Below, one piece after another: positions 1 to 11,577 of a stretch of DNA of 64,000 nt. The stretch is from Rattus norvegicus (lineage: Eukaryota; Chordata; Mammalia; Rodentia; Muridae), in the NCBI RefSeq assembly GCF_036323735.1, contig NC_086024.1:135373053-135437052 (forward strand), given 5' to 3'. The position numbers were made by a program, and so were the translations under genes. Each line of letters starts with the position of its first letter. Position 1 is the stretch's first letter. The notes under the pieces were generated by a model that saw nothing but the letters and a program-made list of their open reading frames with translations, did not search any database and was not told the origin of the DNA.

Positions 1-270
1 GAATCAGGGAACACATTGTGTCCCTCTGAACTCCAGCACCCTGTTGCCTTAGAGTGCTTCCACTGAAAATGGTAATATGGTCTCAGCCTTCCCAGAGCCT
101 GCCTGGACTGTGTGAGGAACAAGACCAGACATCAGTAGGCACGGTCCAAGCTGAGCCTCACCTCTGTCATTGTCAGATGAGCTGATCACCCAGAGGCAGG
201 GACAGTGCTCCAAAAACCACAGGAGTGAAAAGAGACTTGGGTTTGAATGTGGCTAGAGTCCTGACCTTTG

Positions 271-331
271 TCTGTGTGTGTGTGTGACTCTGTGTGTGTC
301 TGTGTCTGTGTCTGTGTCTGTCTGTCTGTGT
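271..331. repeat. (TG)n / (TCTGTG)n microsatellite
   Basis: Alternating TG runs broken by C, shifting to TCTGTG hexamers toward the right. Confidence 0.9.
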
Positions 332-764
332 TGCCCCTTCACTCTGGCTGCCTGCTGAGAACATGTAAGAAGAGCTTTGACATGGTGGTGCTATGGGACA
401 GGGCTGACTGGCAGATGCATGCTGGGGCATGTCCGAGAAGTAATGGAGTCAGCTGCTCGGCTGGGATGGCTGAGAGGAATGGGCAGGCGTGGGTGGTGTT
501 AGGGTAGGAACAAGTGTGGTGTAGATTTGATCCGAGGTGTGGAGAGAGAGGCTACTGCCCAGGACTCTGACGTCACAGAGCATGGCAACTCCAGTTCTAG
601 GTGCAGACGCCCAAGTCACTACTGCTCTGTGTGCTCAAAGGAGAGTTTGTCGGATGCCTGAGGATGGCCCAGACTTGCTCCACAGACTCTCAGGGACAAC
701 GCTTCTCTCCGCCCCATTTCCAGTTCAGTTCTCAGCTATTCTCTTAGACGCCTTTTATTCTGCT

Positions 765-856
765 GGAGCTTCCACATGGGTTCTGGGAGTTGAACCCTGG
801 TCCTTTGTAAGAACAACAAATGCTCTTAACCACTGGGCCGACCCTCAAGCCCGTGT
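765..856 (-). repeat. Old B2-type SINE, antisense, partial
   Basis: The reverse complement shows the tRNA-derived B2 head (ctcagtggttaagagc-like block, then a pol III B-box-like block). It is diverged and lacks the B2 tail. Confidence 0.6.
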
Positions 857-2291
857 TTCTAGTTTTCATTCCTAAACCTCAGTACCTTGAAGTTAGGTGT
901 TGTCTGTGGCTTCAGTGGTTTGGTTTAGTGAGTGTTGCCTTTTGCAGTGGGCCATTAACCGGCAAGGCTGTTCCATGGAGTGTTGGTCAGATTAGGTGAC
1001 TGAGATGTTAAAAACGCTGGTGTGAAGTGTCATTTTCTGTCTGTGACATGGAAATAAATCCATGAGGATAAAATCCAAAAGCAGACAGAAGTGAGTCATG
1101 AGACACAGCGAAGCGTCACTCATGCGGCAGAGGCCGAGCCGCTGGCTCCTTACTTAAGCAGGTTCTGAAGTAACTCTAGAGGCTCACAGTCCCGACTCAG
1201 CTGTGCCTGCCTGCCTTTGGATAGCGTGGCCTTGGGACTTCCTCTTTGCTCTATAATTTCTATAGTTTCCATAATTCTAAATTATTTTCCAATGATTATG
1301 TGCCACACTTACTATCATCAAAAATCCACAGATTAAAGAAAAACAAACAACTAAAATCAAGCGATCTGTGTAGCTTTACGGTAGTGCTGCCCACGAAGTA
1401 TCCCTGTTGGTTTCCAGGAAATTGAGCTCACCCCATTATTTTAGAGCTCACCCCATTAGTCACTGTTGAAGACTTGATTACACATTGGTTTACAGGTTTT
1501 TCTCAGGATGTACTGGAACCTGCAATGTTTTCCCCGCCCACATCCCAGGACGGGCACCTTGTGTGCGCTCCCCACTCCCCCCTCCCCCCCTCCGGTGATG
1601 GTTGATTTTGGACTTGTCCTTGCTCTGCCTGCTGCTTCAGTGTGGAAAGGGTGTTGAGCGGGTGCTGTGAGCGTGCAGTGATGAAGGAGGAGGTGTTCAG
1701 AATTAAGGAGAGGATAGGAAGTTTCCATATGCCTTACAGACCTGCTTAGTTATCGTGAGGGGTAAGTCACGTGACCCTCTGTTGGCTTTTGTTTGTTTGT
1801 TTGGGTGTTTGTTTGTTTGTTGGTTTGTTTGTTTTTTGCCAGCGTTTTACCATTGTTACAAAAACCTGGGTTCAGGGCCAGTGAGTAACAGTGACACACA
1901 CTAACTGAAGTTACCTGCATTTTTTAAAGAGATCCACTCTTACCATTTTGAAATTTTCCCATTTTCCCTTGTTTGTTGGTTTTAAAAGTAAAAGAAATAC
2001 ACAGTTATTTTTATAACAAATGAAACCAATTTATAAAGAAAACTCAGCTCTTCCCTCTATTAACCGTTCTCCCTGCTCATTCCCAGCCAACTAATTCATC
2101 CAGGTTTCTTTGTTTCTACTGAGAAAACTGTTGAGAAAGAAGCCTTGGGGAGGATGGGCGAGCTCATTATCAGGTCGTAGGTGATGTTACAGGCGCGCTG
2201 AGGAGTGCGGCTAGTGGGTCAGATGTGTGGCGTTCGCTTGTTTGGTCTATCTCAGTAAAGCTAGATGTGTAAGCTCCAGAGTTGTTAGGTA

Positions 2292-2400
2292 GAACCTGGG
2301 TATGGTGGCTCACACTTGCAGTTCCTCAGGAGGCACAAACAGGAAGGTGGCAGCAAGTTTGAGGCCGGTCCACTCTGCATAGCAAATCTCAGGCCATCAT
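2292..2400 (+). repeat. Diverged B1/B4-type SINE
   Basis: Has the tggtggctcacactt and aggaggca..aggtggcagcaagtttgaggcc blocks typical of 7SL-derived B1 elements, much mutated. Confidence 0.55.
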
Positions 2401-3779
2401 GGTTGCTAGGTGTTTCTTTTGCTCATGGAGCAGAGCCAAGAGATTCTAAGGACCAGGGTGGGAGTGAGCCAGGAACTCTGGAGGAGCTTCTGGTCTGGAG
2501 AGTATCATTCTCACAGTCTGATAGTCACTAGTTTTTCTATATACCTGTGCTGAGTGGCCTTTGCCAGAATGTCTGGGAAGTGGGCTCGCCCCATGTGACT
2601 GTTGGAGCCTGGTTTCTGTTGCTAAGCAAGTGTTTGAGATTCATCCTGTTGGATGAGTCAGTCGCTCCCTACAACTGCTTGCTATGCTATTCATCGTACA
2701 AGCACCCAGCTTTCTTAGCCCTTACCCAGTTGATGCAGCTGGGTTGCTTCTGGCATTGGCCATAAACTGTCGTGTTTGTAGATGAGCTTTGGACTCAGGT
2801 GTGCCTGAACGTTGTGCACGTTGCAGTGGGTTCCGGGTCCAGCACGATAGCACCCAGAAAGCTGTCCGTTGTTTAGATGAAGTCAGCTCTGACTCACTCC
2901 TGTGATTGCTAAAGCTGTGGGGCCGTGGCTGAGGAACCCAGAAAGGTTTTCCTTGGGTTTTTGCTACAGCTTTCCCTTCTGATTCGGGTCTGTGGCTTGT
3001 TTGTCTGCAGGCTCTGTTAGCTGCTCTGTCATGGGAGAGCTGCCAATCTCCGTAGATGCTTTCCATGGCAGTTGTCTATCAGTTGACTGTATTAGTCTGC
3101 TCTGCACTCCACTGTGCTCCGCCATCGGTCTCCCGGACTCTGCTCTCTGACACTGCTGTCTGTTGGATCCCAGGGTCATGGTAGGCATCTGGGGCTATCC
3201 AGCCTCACTGGTGCCATTTCTTTGCTTTCTGCTCTGCCTCTCTTTCCTGCCTGTCACCTCTCTTTCTGTCCTCAGGCTCCCCGGTCTCTCCCCGGTGTCT
3301 CATCCACTAATTCCACCCAGAGTTCTTGTCTCACGCTTTGGCCATCATCCCTAGTAGTTGGATTTGCGTCTTTTGTTTATAGCTTCTTTGTCTGTGCCTC
3401 ACTTTTTGTCTGCTGATACCCACATCAGTCACGTCATTCAAGATGAATGGTGGCCTATTCTGTCTCTGTAAAATACATTTCCCTGTTTTCCACCTATCTG
3501 TGAAACTGTGTGCTTGTCCTGTTGAGTCCTGTATATTTAGGTTTCTCCTTTAAATGTTTTTGAGACATTCTTGGAGATGCAATTAAGAAATATGGAGATT
3601 GTTTGAGCCCCTTGGTTCTTGTTTTTAAGCATTAAACAGGGCCTGAGCTATACTAGCCTAGAGCTGACAACTCTCCATTGCCAAGACAAGGCCCAGCTGA
3701 CACTGAATCCAAGATGTCATTGGTTGGGAGTTTTCCTGGTCTGCTTGATGAAGTAGCCACCCTCCCCAGCCTCCCCTAG

Positions 3780-3862
3780 TACAGTTATCTCTCAGTGTCC
3801 GGGGGACTCACATATCTGAGGATGCTCAAGACCTTTATATGAGGGCTGTCGTGTCTGCATAC
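3780..3862 (+). mobile_element. Fragment of a Tigger/MER8-type DNA transposon
   Basis: The order 'cagtgtccggggga...ctgaggatgctcaaga..tttatatgagg' resembles the terminal part of pogo/Tigger-class nonautonomous elements. The family name is from memory; the fragment is short and old. Confidence 0.45.
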
Positions 3863-4016
3863 CTAGCGGTACCATAGCTAGTACCACAGAACTAGCAAAC
3901 TGTACCAGGTCCTCGCTAATCCTCCTGTGTGTTTTCATGGCTTCTGATAGTCAGGACCTTTTCCAGTTGCAGAACTTCCTCCTCTGTGGGGCTGACTCTG
4001 CCTTACGAGTTCACAC

Positions 4017-4091
4017 TGCCCCTGCCCCTGCCCCTGCCCCTGCCCCTGCCCCTGCCCCTGCCCCTGCCCCTGCCCCTGCCCCTGCCCCTGC
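4017..4091. repeat. (CCCCTG)n hexanucleotide repeat, about 12 copies
   Basis: Near-perfect hexamer array with essentially no interruptions. The opposite strand reads GGGGCA repeats with G-quadruplex potential. Dipeptide-like ORFs through it (Ala-Pro, Leu-Pro, Gly-Arg) are repeat artefacts unless shown otherwise. Confidence 0.97.
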
Positions 4092-4452
4092 TGACGGCTC
4101 CTCCTGGCTCTCTCCCCACACTCTGCAGCCTGGCAGCGCCATGGTGCTCATCACAGGGCTCCTGCATCTCTTCCCTCTCCTGGGATCGGAAGTATGTGGT
4201 GCCGAGCATCTTTACCTACTCCCTGTGGTCTGATCGGGACAGTAGAATAAGCCCCATTCCTGTGACACTTAGCTACGTCCCCATCTGAGCCAGAATGAGC
4301 ACTGGGTGGTAAGGTTAGAGGTAGCTGCATAAGTGATGGTCCCGTGCCCTTTCTCACTTCCGTACGTTGTGTAGGAGGCAGAATGTATTGATTGGATATT
4401 CTGGAGCCTTCCTTACTCCTTCATGTTTTATCCCAATAAAAACATCAGTCTG

Positions 4453-5070
4453 ATATGGAGACAAAGTTTGGAGCAGAGACTGAAGGAACGGCCATTCAGA
4501 GCCTGCCCCACCTGGGTACACAGCCCATATACATACAGCCACCAAACCTAGACAATACTGATGAAGCCAGGAAGTGCATGCTGACAGGAGCCTGATAGAG
4601 CTGTCTACTGAGAAGCTCTGCCAGAGCATGACAAATACAGAGGCGAATGCTAGCAGCAAACCATTGAACTGAGATCGGGGTCCTCGTTGGAGGAATTAGA
4701 GAAAGGATTGAAGGAACTGAGGGGCTTGCAACACCATAAGAACAACAATGCCAACCAGCCAGAGCTCCTAGGGACTAAACCACTACCCAAAGACTGCACT
4801 TGGACTGACCCATGGCTCCAACTGCTTATGTAGCAGAGGATATCCTTGTTGGGGCACCAATGGGAGGAGAAGCCCTTGGTCCTGCCAAGGCTGGACCCCT
4901 TCTCCACAGTGTAGGGGATTGTTGGGGGAGGGAGGGAGGGTGGTTGGGGAGGGGGAACACCTCCCCTTCTTATCCCATACCCCTCCCCTTCTTATGGGAT
5001 AGGGGGCTTATGTCCAGGAAACGGGGGAAAGGAAATAACATTTGAAATGTAAATAAAAAATATCCAATAA
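4453..5070 (+). mobile_element. 5'-truncated LINE-1 insertion (3' UTR only)
   Basis: Matches the 3' UTR of a murine L1 subfamily: internal 'ccatggctccaactgc' and 'tgtagcagaggat' blocks, a G-rich polypurine stretch, then 'ggaaataacatttgaaatg' followed by AATAAA and an A-rich end. It is flanked by a 15-bp target-site duplication (aaaaacatc[a/c]gtctg at 4438-4452 and 5071-5085). No ORF2 remains. Confidence 0.85.
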
Positions 5071-5317
5071 AAAAACATCCGTCTGTGCTAAACATAGCAA
5101 ATGTGTTAGATACTGATGGTGGGATCTGGTGGCTGCACTAGACCACACTTCCAGCTTCACGGTGAAATCCACCAGCATAAAACATTTTGGAATACAGCAT
5201 CCAGAATCTACATAAAACTGTTGGCCATGGTAAATAATTTAAGATACATTTCTTGATCCACCTTTGTTCCGTTTTGCTCTCTTACAGTACTGGGAATTAA
5301 TCTAGAGCCTGTGGTTT

Positions 5318-5480
5318 GGTTTTCTGTTCTGTTTTGTTTGAAACAGAGTCTCCTATAGCCCAGGCTGGCTACATTACTAAGAATGGCCCTGAATTTATAG
5401 TCCAGGCTGGCTACATAGCCAAGAATGGCCCTGAATTTATGACACTCCTGCCTCCACCTTCCCCGTGCTAGGTTTCAAGT
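5318..5480 (-). repeat. Antisense B1-type SINE with a 42-bp internal tandem duplication
   Basis: The 'gagtctcctatagcccaggctggct' block is the reverse complement of the B1 right part. The segment 5360-5401 is repeated at 5402-5443 with a few changes. Confidence 0.7.
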
Positions 5481-6504
5481 GTGCTGTGTTTTATGATGTG
5501 CTGGGGAGGAGCCCGTGCCTTCACGCCTGCCAAGTAAGCGCTTTGCCAGCTGAGGTCCACCCCCACTCCGCTGTTATTTCTAAGCATATGCTAATTGAGC
5601 TGACTTACGAACTATCACTTTTGTGGTTTTTTTTTTACTCTTATAAATGTTAAATAAACTCATACACTAAAATGGCTGTCCTACTTCATCATTATCGGAA
5701 GTGAGATAGTGTCCCATTTAGTTGTTCAAGAGCTATAAAGTACTCAGAATTGTTAGAAGAACAACTGTTAAAAGAATTGCAACTACATTCCTTTTATTTA
5801 ATATCCTGCAAGGATTGTAAATTTTTACTTCCCTGATGTTTCCAGCCATTATGTTAGAACATGTAAGCTGTGTGTCTGGAGAGATGTTAGGGAGCCCTCA
5901 CTGCTCTCGCAGAGGACCCAGACTCAATGCCCTTCCTGTGCTTTCTCCGGAGGCCGCCTTGCCAGATGAATAGCTCTGAGCACTGTATGTCTTCATGTCT
6001 GTGTTTGTGGCATCAGTCTGTCCATACAGTTTCTAGTTGCTCATTGCTGCTCTTGGTTTTTTACTCTGGCTTTTGTGTCTTGGGACCCAGCTTTACCAGT
6101 AAAGCTTGACATACTTCTCAGAACTGTGTCTCTTAGCAGTGACTCTTAGAATCCGTTACCCCAGTGCTGCCTATGAGAGGAAGTGTTTGGAGATAACCAT
6201 CATTTGACCCTTGGACTCCCAGATAGACATCATGCTCACTAAGACAGGGAACTGGAAGTGAGGGAGCCGTGGGTCAGGACAAGCCAGAATGGAGAATGAA
6301 GACTCCAGTGTCTCTGGGATGAGATTCCTCGTTCTGCTTGAGACCGTCCCTTTACACCACAGCCAAGTGCTCATTAATCCACCCGTTGGTAATGGCTAAT
6401 ACAGGCACAGAGAAGCTGGACAGGGCTGCTGGACTGCAGGAGTCTTATTTTTAAATGTTTTTCAGACGGCTTTGGCTTGTGTTTAAATCAGAGAGTAAGA
6501 TACT

Positions 6505-6690
6505 TTTTTTTTAAAAGATTTATGTATTTATTATATATAGGTACACTGTAGCTGTCTTCAGACACACCAGAAGAGGGCATCAGATCCCATTACAGATGGT
6601 TGTGAGCCACCATGTGGTTGCTGGGAATTGAACTCAGGACCTCTGGAAGAGCAGTCAGTGCTCTTAACCGCTGAGCCATCTCTCCAGCCC
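6505..6690 (-). repeat. B2 SINE, antisense, full length
   Basis: The reverse complement begins at the tRNA-derived head with pol III box A and B and ends in the AATAAA-like, A-rich B2 tail. Direct repeats gagagtaaga[t/c]actt at 6491-6504 and 6691-6704 mark the insertion. Confidence 0.93.
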
Positions 6691-8786
6691 GAGAGTAAGA
6701 CACTTTGAGAATGATCTACAGGGCTGACATAGAGAAAGTGAGAGTGCCAGTTCTTTCTGGTATTACCATCCTCCCCCCATCATGACACGGTCAGACACAG
6801 GTACATGCGTACTTGTAAGACCACTCTTACTGTCTCCAGGAGAGACGTTTGGGACATGCTGAACAATGGCCACAGCCAGAGTGTTTTTGCAGATATTCTC
6901 TGTGACCCTCAGAGCAGCCTAGTGTGAAGAGAGGGTTCGCCTTTTTCAGAGATGGCGTGCTGAGGCCTTGGCAGAATGCCCATTACTGTTTTGACTCTCG
7001 ATAAGGAAGGTGCCACTCCACAATGTTGTGCTGCCCTCCCATGTGTGGCCTGTTCCTGCTCTGTGTCTGTGTCTCCACTGTGCTCTGAACGTGTGCATTC
7101 CATTTACACGATTATGACAGGTTGGCAGACTGCGTGCTACCTCAGGCTTCCGGCCCCTCATCAGCCTTGGTCCCATTGCTCCAGCACCACAGGTCCCAGG
7201 AGCATGGAGGCCACATGAGTGCCATCACTTTCCTCCACCTGTGCCCTTCTCAAATTTGGGTCCTGAAGTTTTTATATTTACACATGGCACCTAACTAGAG
7301 ACCCAAGTATCACATTGTATGTTTACCTCTGTCCCCTTCCCCCACTGAGCATTAGCATTTCCTCAACCTTCTCTGGGTAGGCAGCTTTTCGTGACACGCT
7401 AAGAAAGTGTCTGGGAGCTCCAGGTGTCAGGTTTTCTTACACGGGATCCTGGAACGACAGTGCCCAGTGATAGAAGCCACCCACTGTCTCCCTCTTCAGC
7501 TGTTGCCTTTCCTCATGGTCTACAACAGCTCATGGTCCGCTCGTCTCCTTTCCTGGGCATAACCTGTGAAGGGTTTACCCTCTCTCTCTCTGAGCCCGGG
7601 AACAGTTGCTTGTTTTCTCATCACTGCCTCTGGCCGCCCCGGTGTTGGTCCTTCCTATGTGGTGTGCGTGCCTGCAGGGCAGTGTTGATCATCGCTTAAG
7701 ATCTCCCTCCGGATCCTCAGCCTACTGTGCAGATGCTGACCTCCTGGGTATCCACATAACCCTGCTCTGGGTCTGCAATGGCGACTGCCAGAGAGCAAAG
7801 GGCCAGTCTCCTGTTCTTTAAGGTCCCTTAGCTCTTCTCCATCTGAGGAGAGAGGAGGCGGGCAGACCGGCCAAGGACTCACTTCTATTCTAACTTTCTT
7901 CTCCCCAACACATTCACAGCCTGGGAAAGTACAGGAAGCCCAGGGAGTCTCTGATGATGGCAGGGTCAGTTCTGCCACAGTTGGGCAGGCCCCGGGAGGC
8001 AATAATGATGGCTCACCCAGCCCGTGTGTGGCCTGACTCATCCCATCTCCTTGCCTCATCCTTGAGCTTCAAAAGTGTGTTTCCTCAGGAAGCCTTCTGT
8101 CCTGATCCTCCATCTGCTGAGAAATGCCCTGTGCACCTGCTTCCCGTCCACTGTTTGGGAGGCCGCACAGGGCCCTGTGCACATTTTCTGGATCCCAGAG
8201 GGCTCCAGTCCCCAGAGACCAGGAATCAACACTCATACACTATGTGGCACTGAAGTGTGGCACCTAGGCCTTCCTTTCTCTCTGTCAAGTCTCCCTGTGT
8301 TAGCAAGCAGTCGCTCACCTGCCTTGAGCTTCCACGGTGGTTAGGAGGCCAGCCCCGAGCAGCAACCTTTGCTGTTTCCTCTGTCTTGCTTCTTTAGTCT
8401 TCTGTGGCCTTTATCATCTTGTCCTCTTCTCGCTTTTTCAGAACTTCCCCACTCACTAGATGTAGCAGTCTCATAAGTCTGTGTTAACCTGTAACCATCT
8501 ACTGAGGTCAGCTGTCCTTGTCAGTTTGACAGTTGAGAGTCAGAGTGACTGTAGCAGGGGGACTGCATGGTCCCCTGTCTGGAGAGGTCTGTTTCAAGCT
8601 ACAAGTTTAATCCTGTCTCCTTTGGAGACCAACACAGCCTTTGCATTTTAAGAAAAGCAGAAAAACAACAACAAAACCCAAATTGGAATGGGAAGCATCT
8701 GTCACTAGGATCATTCAGTGTTTCTTGGAACGTTCTTGCTAATACTTGAGGGGTCCTGGAGTGATCATGGAATGTGTGGGTTTTAG

Positions 8787-8897
8787 TTTGCAGTTAACAT
8801 GTTTCGAACCTTGCCACCCTCCTCCAATCCTACGGGAGCAGAATTCGACCCAGAAGAAGATGAACCAACGTTAGAAGCCGCCTGGCCTCATCTGCAG
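8787..8897 (+). CDS. Ppp2r5c: Ppp2r5c coding exon, residues 99-135
   Basis: Encodes 37 codons starting FAVNMFRTLPPSS and ending AAWPHLQ, part of the early HEAT-like repeats with an acidic loop (EFDPEEDEPTLE). Phase 0 at both ends; donor CAG|GTACCG. The acceptor ttttag|TTTGCAG has almost no pyrimidine tract, and a second AG lies 7 nt downstream. The first AG is chosen because it alone keeps the frame and the conserved FAVN residues. The internal ATG at 8799 is not a start codon. Confidence 0.96.
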
Positions 8898-10166
8898 GTA
8901 CCGGACTGGGCACCAACTCAGATAGGATGGTGTACGCTGTGTGGGTGGTGGCCCAGGGCCTCTCCAGCTGATAGCCAATGGGCTTTTGATCTAAAGGAGT
9001 CTCTGGTCTGAAAATTTTTAGTAGAGCAGAAGGGGGAGGGAAAAGAAAAGTGGGAGAAGTGACAAAGATCGATTGAATGAGTGAGTGAGTGGTGAGTGAG
9101 TGATTGGCTGATTTTATGGACCCATTACACAGACCACAGAGATTTCTGTGCCCTCCATGATGATACCAACTTTACTGTTTACACTGAGTTCAGGGTCTGT
9201 CCTGGTTAGGGTTGCTGTTGTGATGAAACACCATGACCAAAGCAAGTTGGGGAGAAAAGGGTCTATCTGGATTTTGCTTTCACATCACTGTTCATTATCA
9301 AAGGAAGTCAGGACCAGAACTCAAAACCAAACAGGAACCTGGTGTCAGGAGCTGATGCAGAGGCCATGGAGGGTGCTGTACTGGCTTGCTTCCATGGCTT
9401 GCTCAGCATGTTTTCTTATAGAGCCCAGGACCACCAGCCCAGAGGTGACAGCGCCCACAGTGGGCTGGCCCTTCGTCATCAGTAATTAAGAAAATGCTCT
9501 GCAGGCTTGCTTACAGCATTTTCTCAATCAAGGTTCTCTCCCCTGGACGACTGCAGCGTGTGTCATCTCTCCCCTGGATGAGTGCAGCGTGTGTCCAGTT
9601 GATATAAAATGGCCCAGTGCAGGTTTAGAGCATTTCCCTGTGTGCTCCTGGGTTTGACTTTTGCTGCTGTGCATCCCAGGCTCCTTACCTTGTACAGTGT
9701 GAGGTCACTATTACAAGGCCACCACCAGTAGAACATTTATATCTGTCCTTGGTGAGGAGAGGAGGCAAAGTGAGAAACCTGGGAAGAAGCCAGATGTTCC
9801 ACCCTCAAGGCAACTGGCTTCTTCACCGCTCATGATAGGCCATCCGTGCCATCCAGCCCACTGTGCTGTGTTTATTTACAAGAGAACCACAGAGGCAGTG
9901 GCTCAGTGGCTGTGTTTCCGTGCTTCTCTCCCAGGCAATCCTAAAGTTCTTGTCCACTTAGAACTCTGTGGTTCAGGTAGATAGCAGACTGCAGGCTCCA
10001 CCCACAAGCCTGGGCACAGTCCCCAGTGTAGCAGCTAAGCCATGGGAAGCACTGTGTCCATTTAAAGTCCAGTGTTTTCAACAGATAAAGAATGAATTAG
10101 AGAGCTGTTCTTAAGCCTGAGTGAAGTACTGTGTAACTTGACTCATTGTTGTTTTTTTTCTCCTAG
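8898..10166 (+). other. Ppp2r5c: Ppp2r5c intron
   Basis: GT..AG intron. Contains one rodent interspersed repeat (9198-9612); the remainder shows nothing recognisable apart from a short GAGT run near 9078. Confidence 0.9.
9198..9612 (+). mobile_element. Rodent mid-repetitive element, about 415 bp, family not named
   Basis: I recognise the layout (tggttagggttgctgt..caccatgaccaaagcaag..gatgcagaggccatggaggg..cttatagagcccaggaccacc..gtccagttgat) from many murid loci. Similar in kind to the copies near 50,610 (opposite strand) and 60,003. It could be an LTR or a nonautonomous transposon; I cannot assign the family safely. Confidence 0.65.
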
Positions 10167-10259
10167 CTTGTTTATGAATTTTTCTTAAGATTTTTAGAGT
10201 CTCCAGATTTCCAGCCCAATATAGCAAAGAAATATATTGATCAGAAGTTTGTATTGCAG
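10167..10259 (+). CDS. Ppp2r5c: Ppp2r5c coding exon, residues 136-166
   Basis: Thirty-one codons, LVYEFFLRFLESPDF through QKFVLQ, forming helices of the third HEAT-like repeat. Good pyrimidine tract and acceptor (ttttttttctcctag), donor CAG|GTAAGT. Phase 0 at both ends. Confidence 0.98.
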
Positions 10260-10342
10260 GTAAGTTTCCAGCTAGGTGTTCCTCAGCAGCCCTAAGGACA
10301 GAATGGCCATTGTCACTAAGTGTGGTTTTATTTTTCCTAAAG

Positions 10343-10473
10343 CTTCTAGAGCTCTTTGACAGCGAGGATCCTCGGGAGAGAGATTTTCTAAAAACTACCC
10401 TGCACAGAATCTATGGGAAGTTCTTAGGCCTGCGCGCTTACATCAGGAAACAGATCAATAATATATTTTATAG
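10343..10473 (+). CDS. Ppp2r5c: Ppp2r5c coding exon, residues 167-210, substrate pocket
   Basis: Encodes LLELFDSEDPRERDF through INNIFY plus two bases of Arg210. It contains LHRIYGKFLGLR, which supplies His187, Arg188, Tyr190 and Arg197 of the pocket that binds LxxIxE motifs. Separated from the previous exon by only 83 bp (10260-10342), the shortest intron here. Acceptor cctaaag, donor TATAG|GTAAGT; ends in phase 2. Confidence 0.98.
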
Positions 10474-10698
10474 GTAAGTGGTTGTTCATCTACCCTTGAT
10501 GCTGTCACATCAAAGATGGGGAGGGAAAGTGAGCCATGTGCTCCTGACCCCACCCCTCACGCCCCCCACGCCCCCCACGCACACTTTGCCTTACCACATT
10601 CCCTACCTTGCTGGGTTCCTACAGAGTTGTCCAGCTGCTCATAATGTGGATCCTTCTGTCCCATGTGCCTGCTTGCTACCTTGTCATTCCTGCTCACA

Positions 10699-10768
10699 GG
10701 GGGAGAAGAGGGGGAAGAGGAAGAGGAGGAGGAAGAGCAGAAAGAGGAAGAGGAGGAGGAGGGGAGGA
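10699..10768. repeat. GA-rich low-complexity tract
   Basis: Almost pure purine run of GGA, GAA and GAGG units. It generates a lysine/arginine-rich or serine-rich false ORF depending on strand. Confidence 0.85.
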
Positions 10769-11077
10769 AGTGGGCAGCCTTTGCCTGGGAGGATCTGGGA
10801 ATTAGATGAACAGCTTGAGAGCCAGCCAAGCACAGAGAGGAGAGCCCTGCAACTGGCAGACAGGACTGCTTTCCTATCTGGGCCCAGACTTGGGCCTTCA
10901 GGACCAGAGAGTGACCACAGACCTGCCTGGGCAGCCCCCAGCTCAGAAAGGACACATCAGAAGCCTCCAAGTACATTTATGGCTGTGACCCCAGATGTCT
11001 TACCCCCACCTGCCCCTCCTCCTCTCTCCCTGTCTCACCTCTGACCAGGCCTCATGATTCTTAAGATCTAATATCCC

Positions 11078-11155
11078 AGGCGAGGGATACACCTATAATC
11101 CCAGTGCTCTGGGGGCCAAGGCAAAAAGATTGCCACAGCTTCATCTACATAGAGG
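11078..11155 (+). repeat. B1/B4-type SINE fragment
   Basis: Shows 'ggcgagggatacacctataatcccagtgctctggggg' as in the left part of B1-like elements; diverged and short. Confidence 0.5.
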
Positions 11156-11454
11156 TCCTAGTGAGCCGGAGCTCCATTCACATGGTCCACGCCACTGTTG
11201 CTGTCTGGCTAACATGTGCAGCCTTACTGGGTTATGTCCGTGCTCTCAGGGTCTGGCCTCTCCCAGACTGTGCAGCCATGTGTTATCCTAGGCTGGCCTG
11301 CTGCCCTGTCTTGCCTTGAGCCCTCAGACCTCTTTCTTCAAGAAGTCCACATGAGCGGACATGGTTCCTACTCCGCAGGAGCAGCCTCAGCGACACCAGC
11401 TTTGTGTGAACTCCCAGTGACACAGAGTGGGTGCTGGTAGATAGGTCTGTGTGG

Positions 11455-11577
11455 TTCTGTCATGGGAAGGTCTCACTCTGTCGCCCCTGGCTCACCTGTA
11501 ACTCACTGGACTAGGATGGTCTCAAACTCCGAGCTCCTGCTTCCACTAGGACTAAGGCTGTGTGTTGTCCAGCCTGG
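11455..11577 (-). repeat. Antisense B1-like SINE, diverged
   Basis: 'ggtctcactctgtcgcccctgg' and 'ggtctcaaactc' are reverse complements of 7SL-derived SINE blocks. Confidence 0.55.

Larger units (their letters stand above)
1..8786 (+). other. Ppp2r5c: Ppp2r5c intron (3' part of a larger intron)
   Basis: No exon was recognised here; residue 99 starts at 8787, so this is taken as intron. It holds a (TG)n tract, an old antisense B2 near 765, GTTT repeats at 1796-1837, a B1-like copy at 2292, a Tigger-type fragment at 3780, a CCCCTG hexamer array, an L1 3' end, a B1-like copy with an internal duplication and a clean antisense B2 at 6504. The stretch 6705-8786 looks unique and shows nothing recognisable. 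Confidence 0.8.

Noticed and set aside
1440..1478. Short duplicate gagctcaccccatta (1425 and 1445)
   Set aside because: Only two 15-bp copies; likely slippage without function.
3929..4288. Pro/Leu and Ala/Pro repeat ORFs
   Set aside because: Generated by the CCCCTG hexamer array.
8799..8801. ATG as possible start of an N-terminally short B56-gamma
   Set aside because: It is internal codon Met103 of a conserved exon; no promoter is visible upstream.
10478..11044. 188-codon + strand ORF right after an exon donor
   Set aside because: Lies in intron behind a good GTAAGT donor and depends on a GA-rich low-complexity tract.
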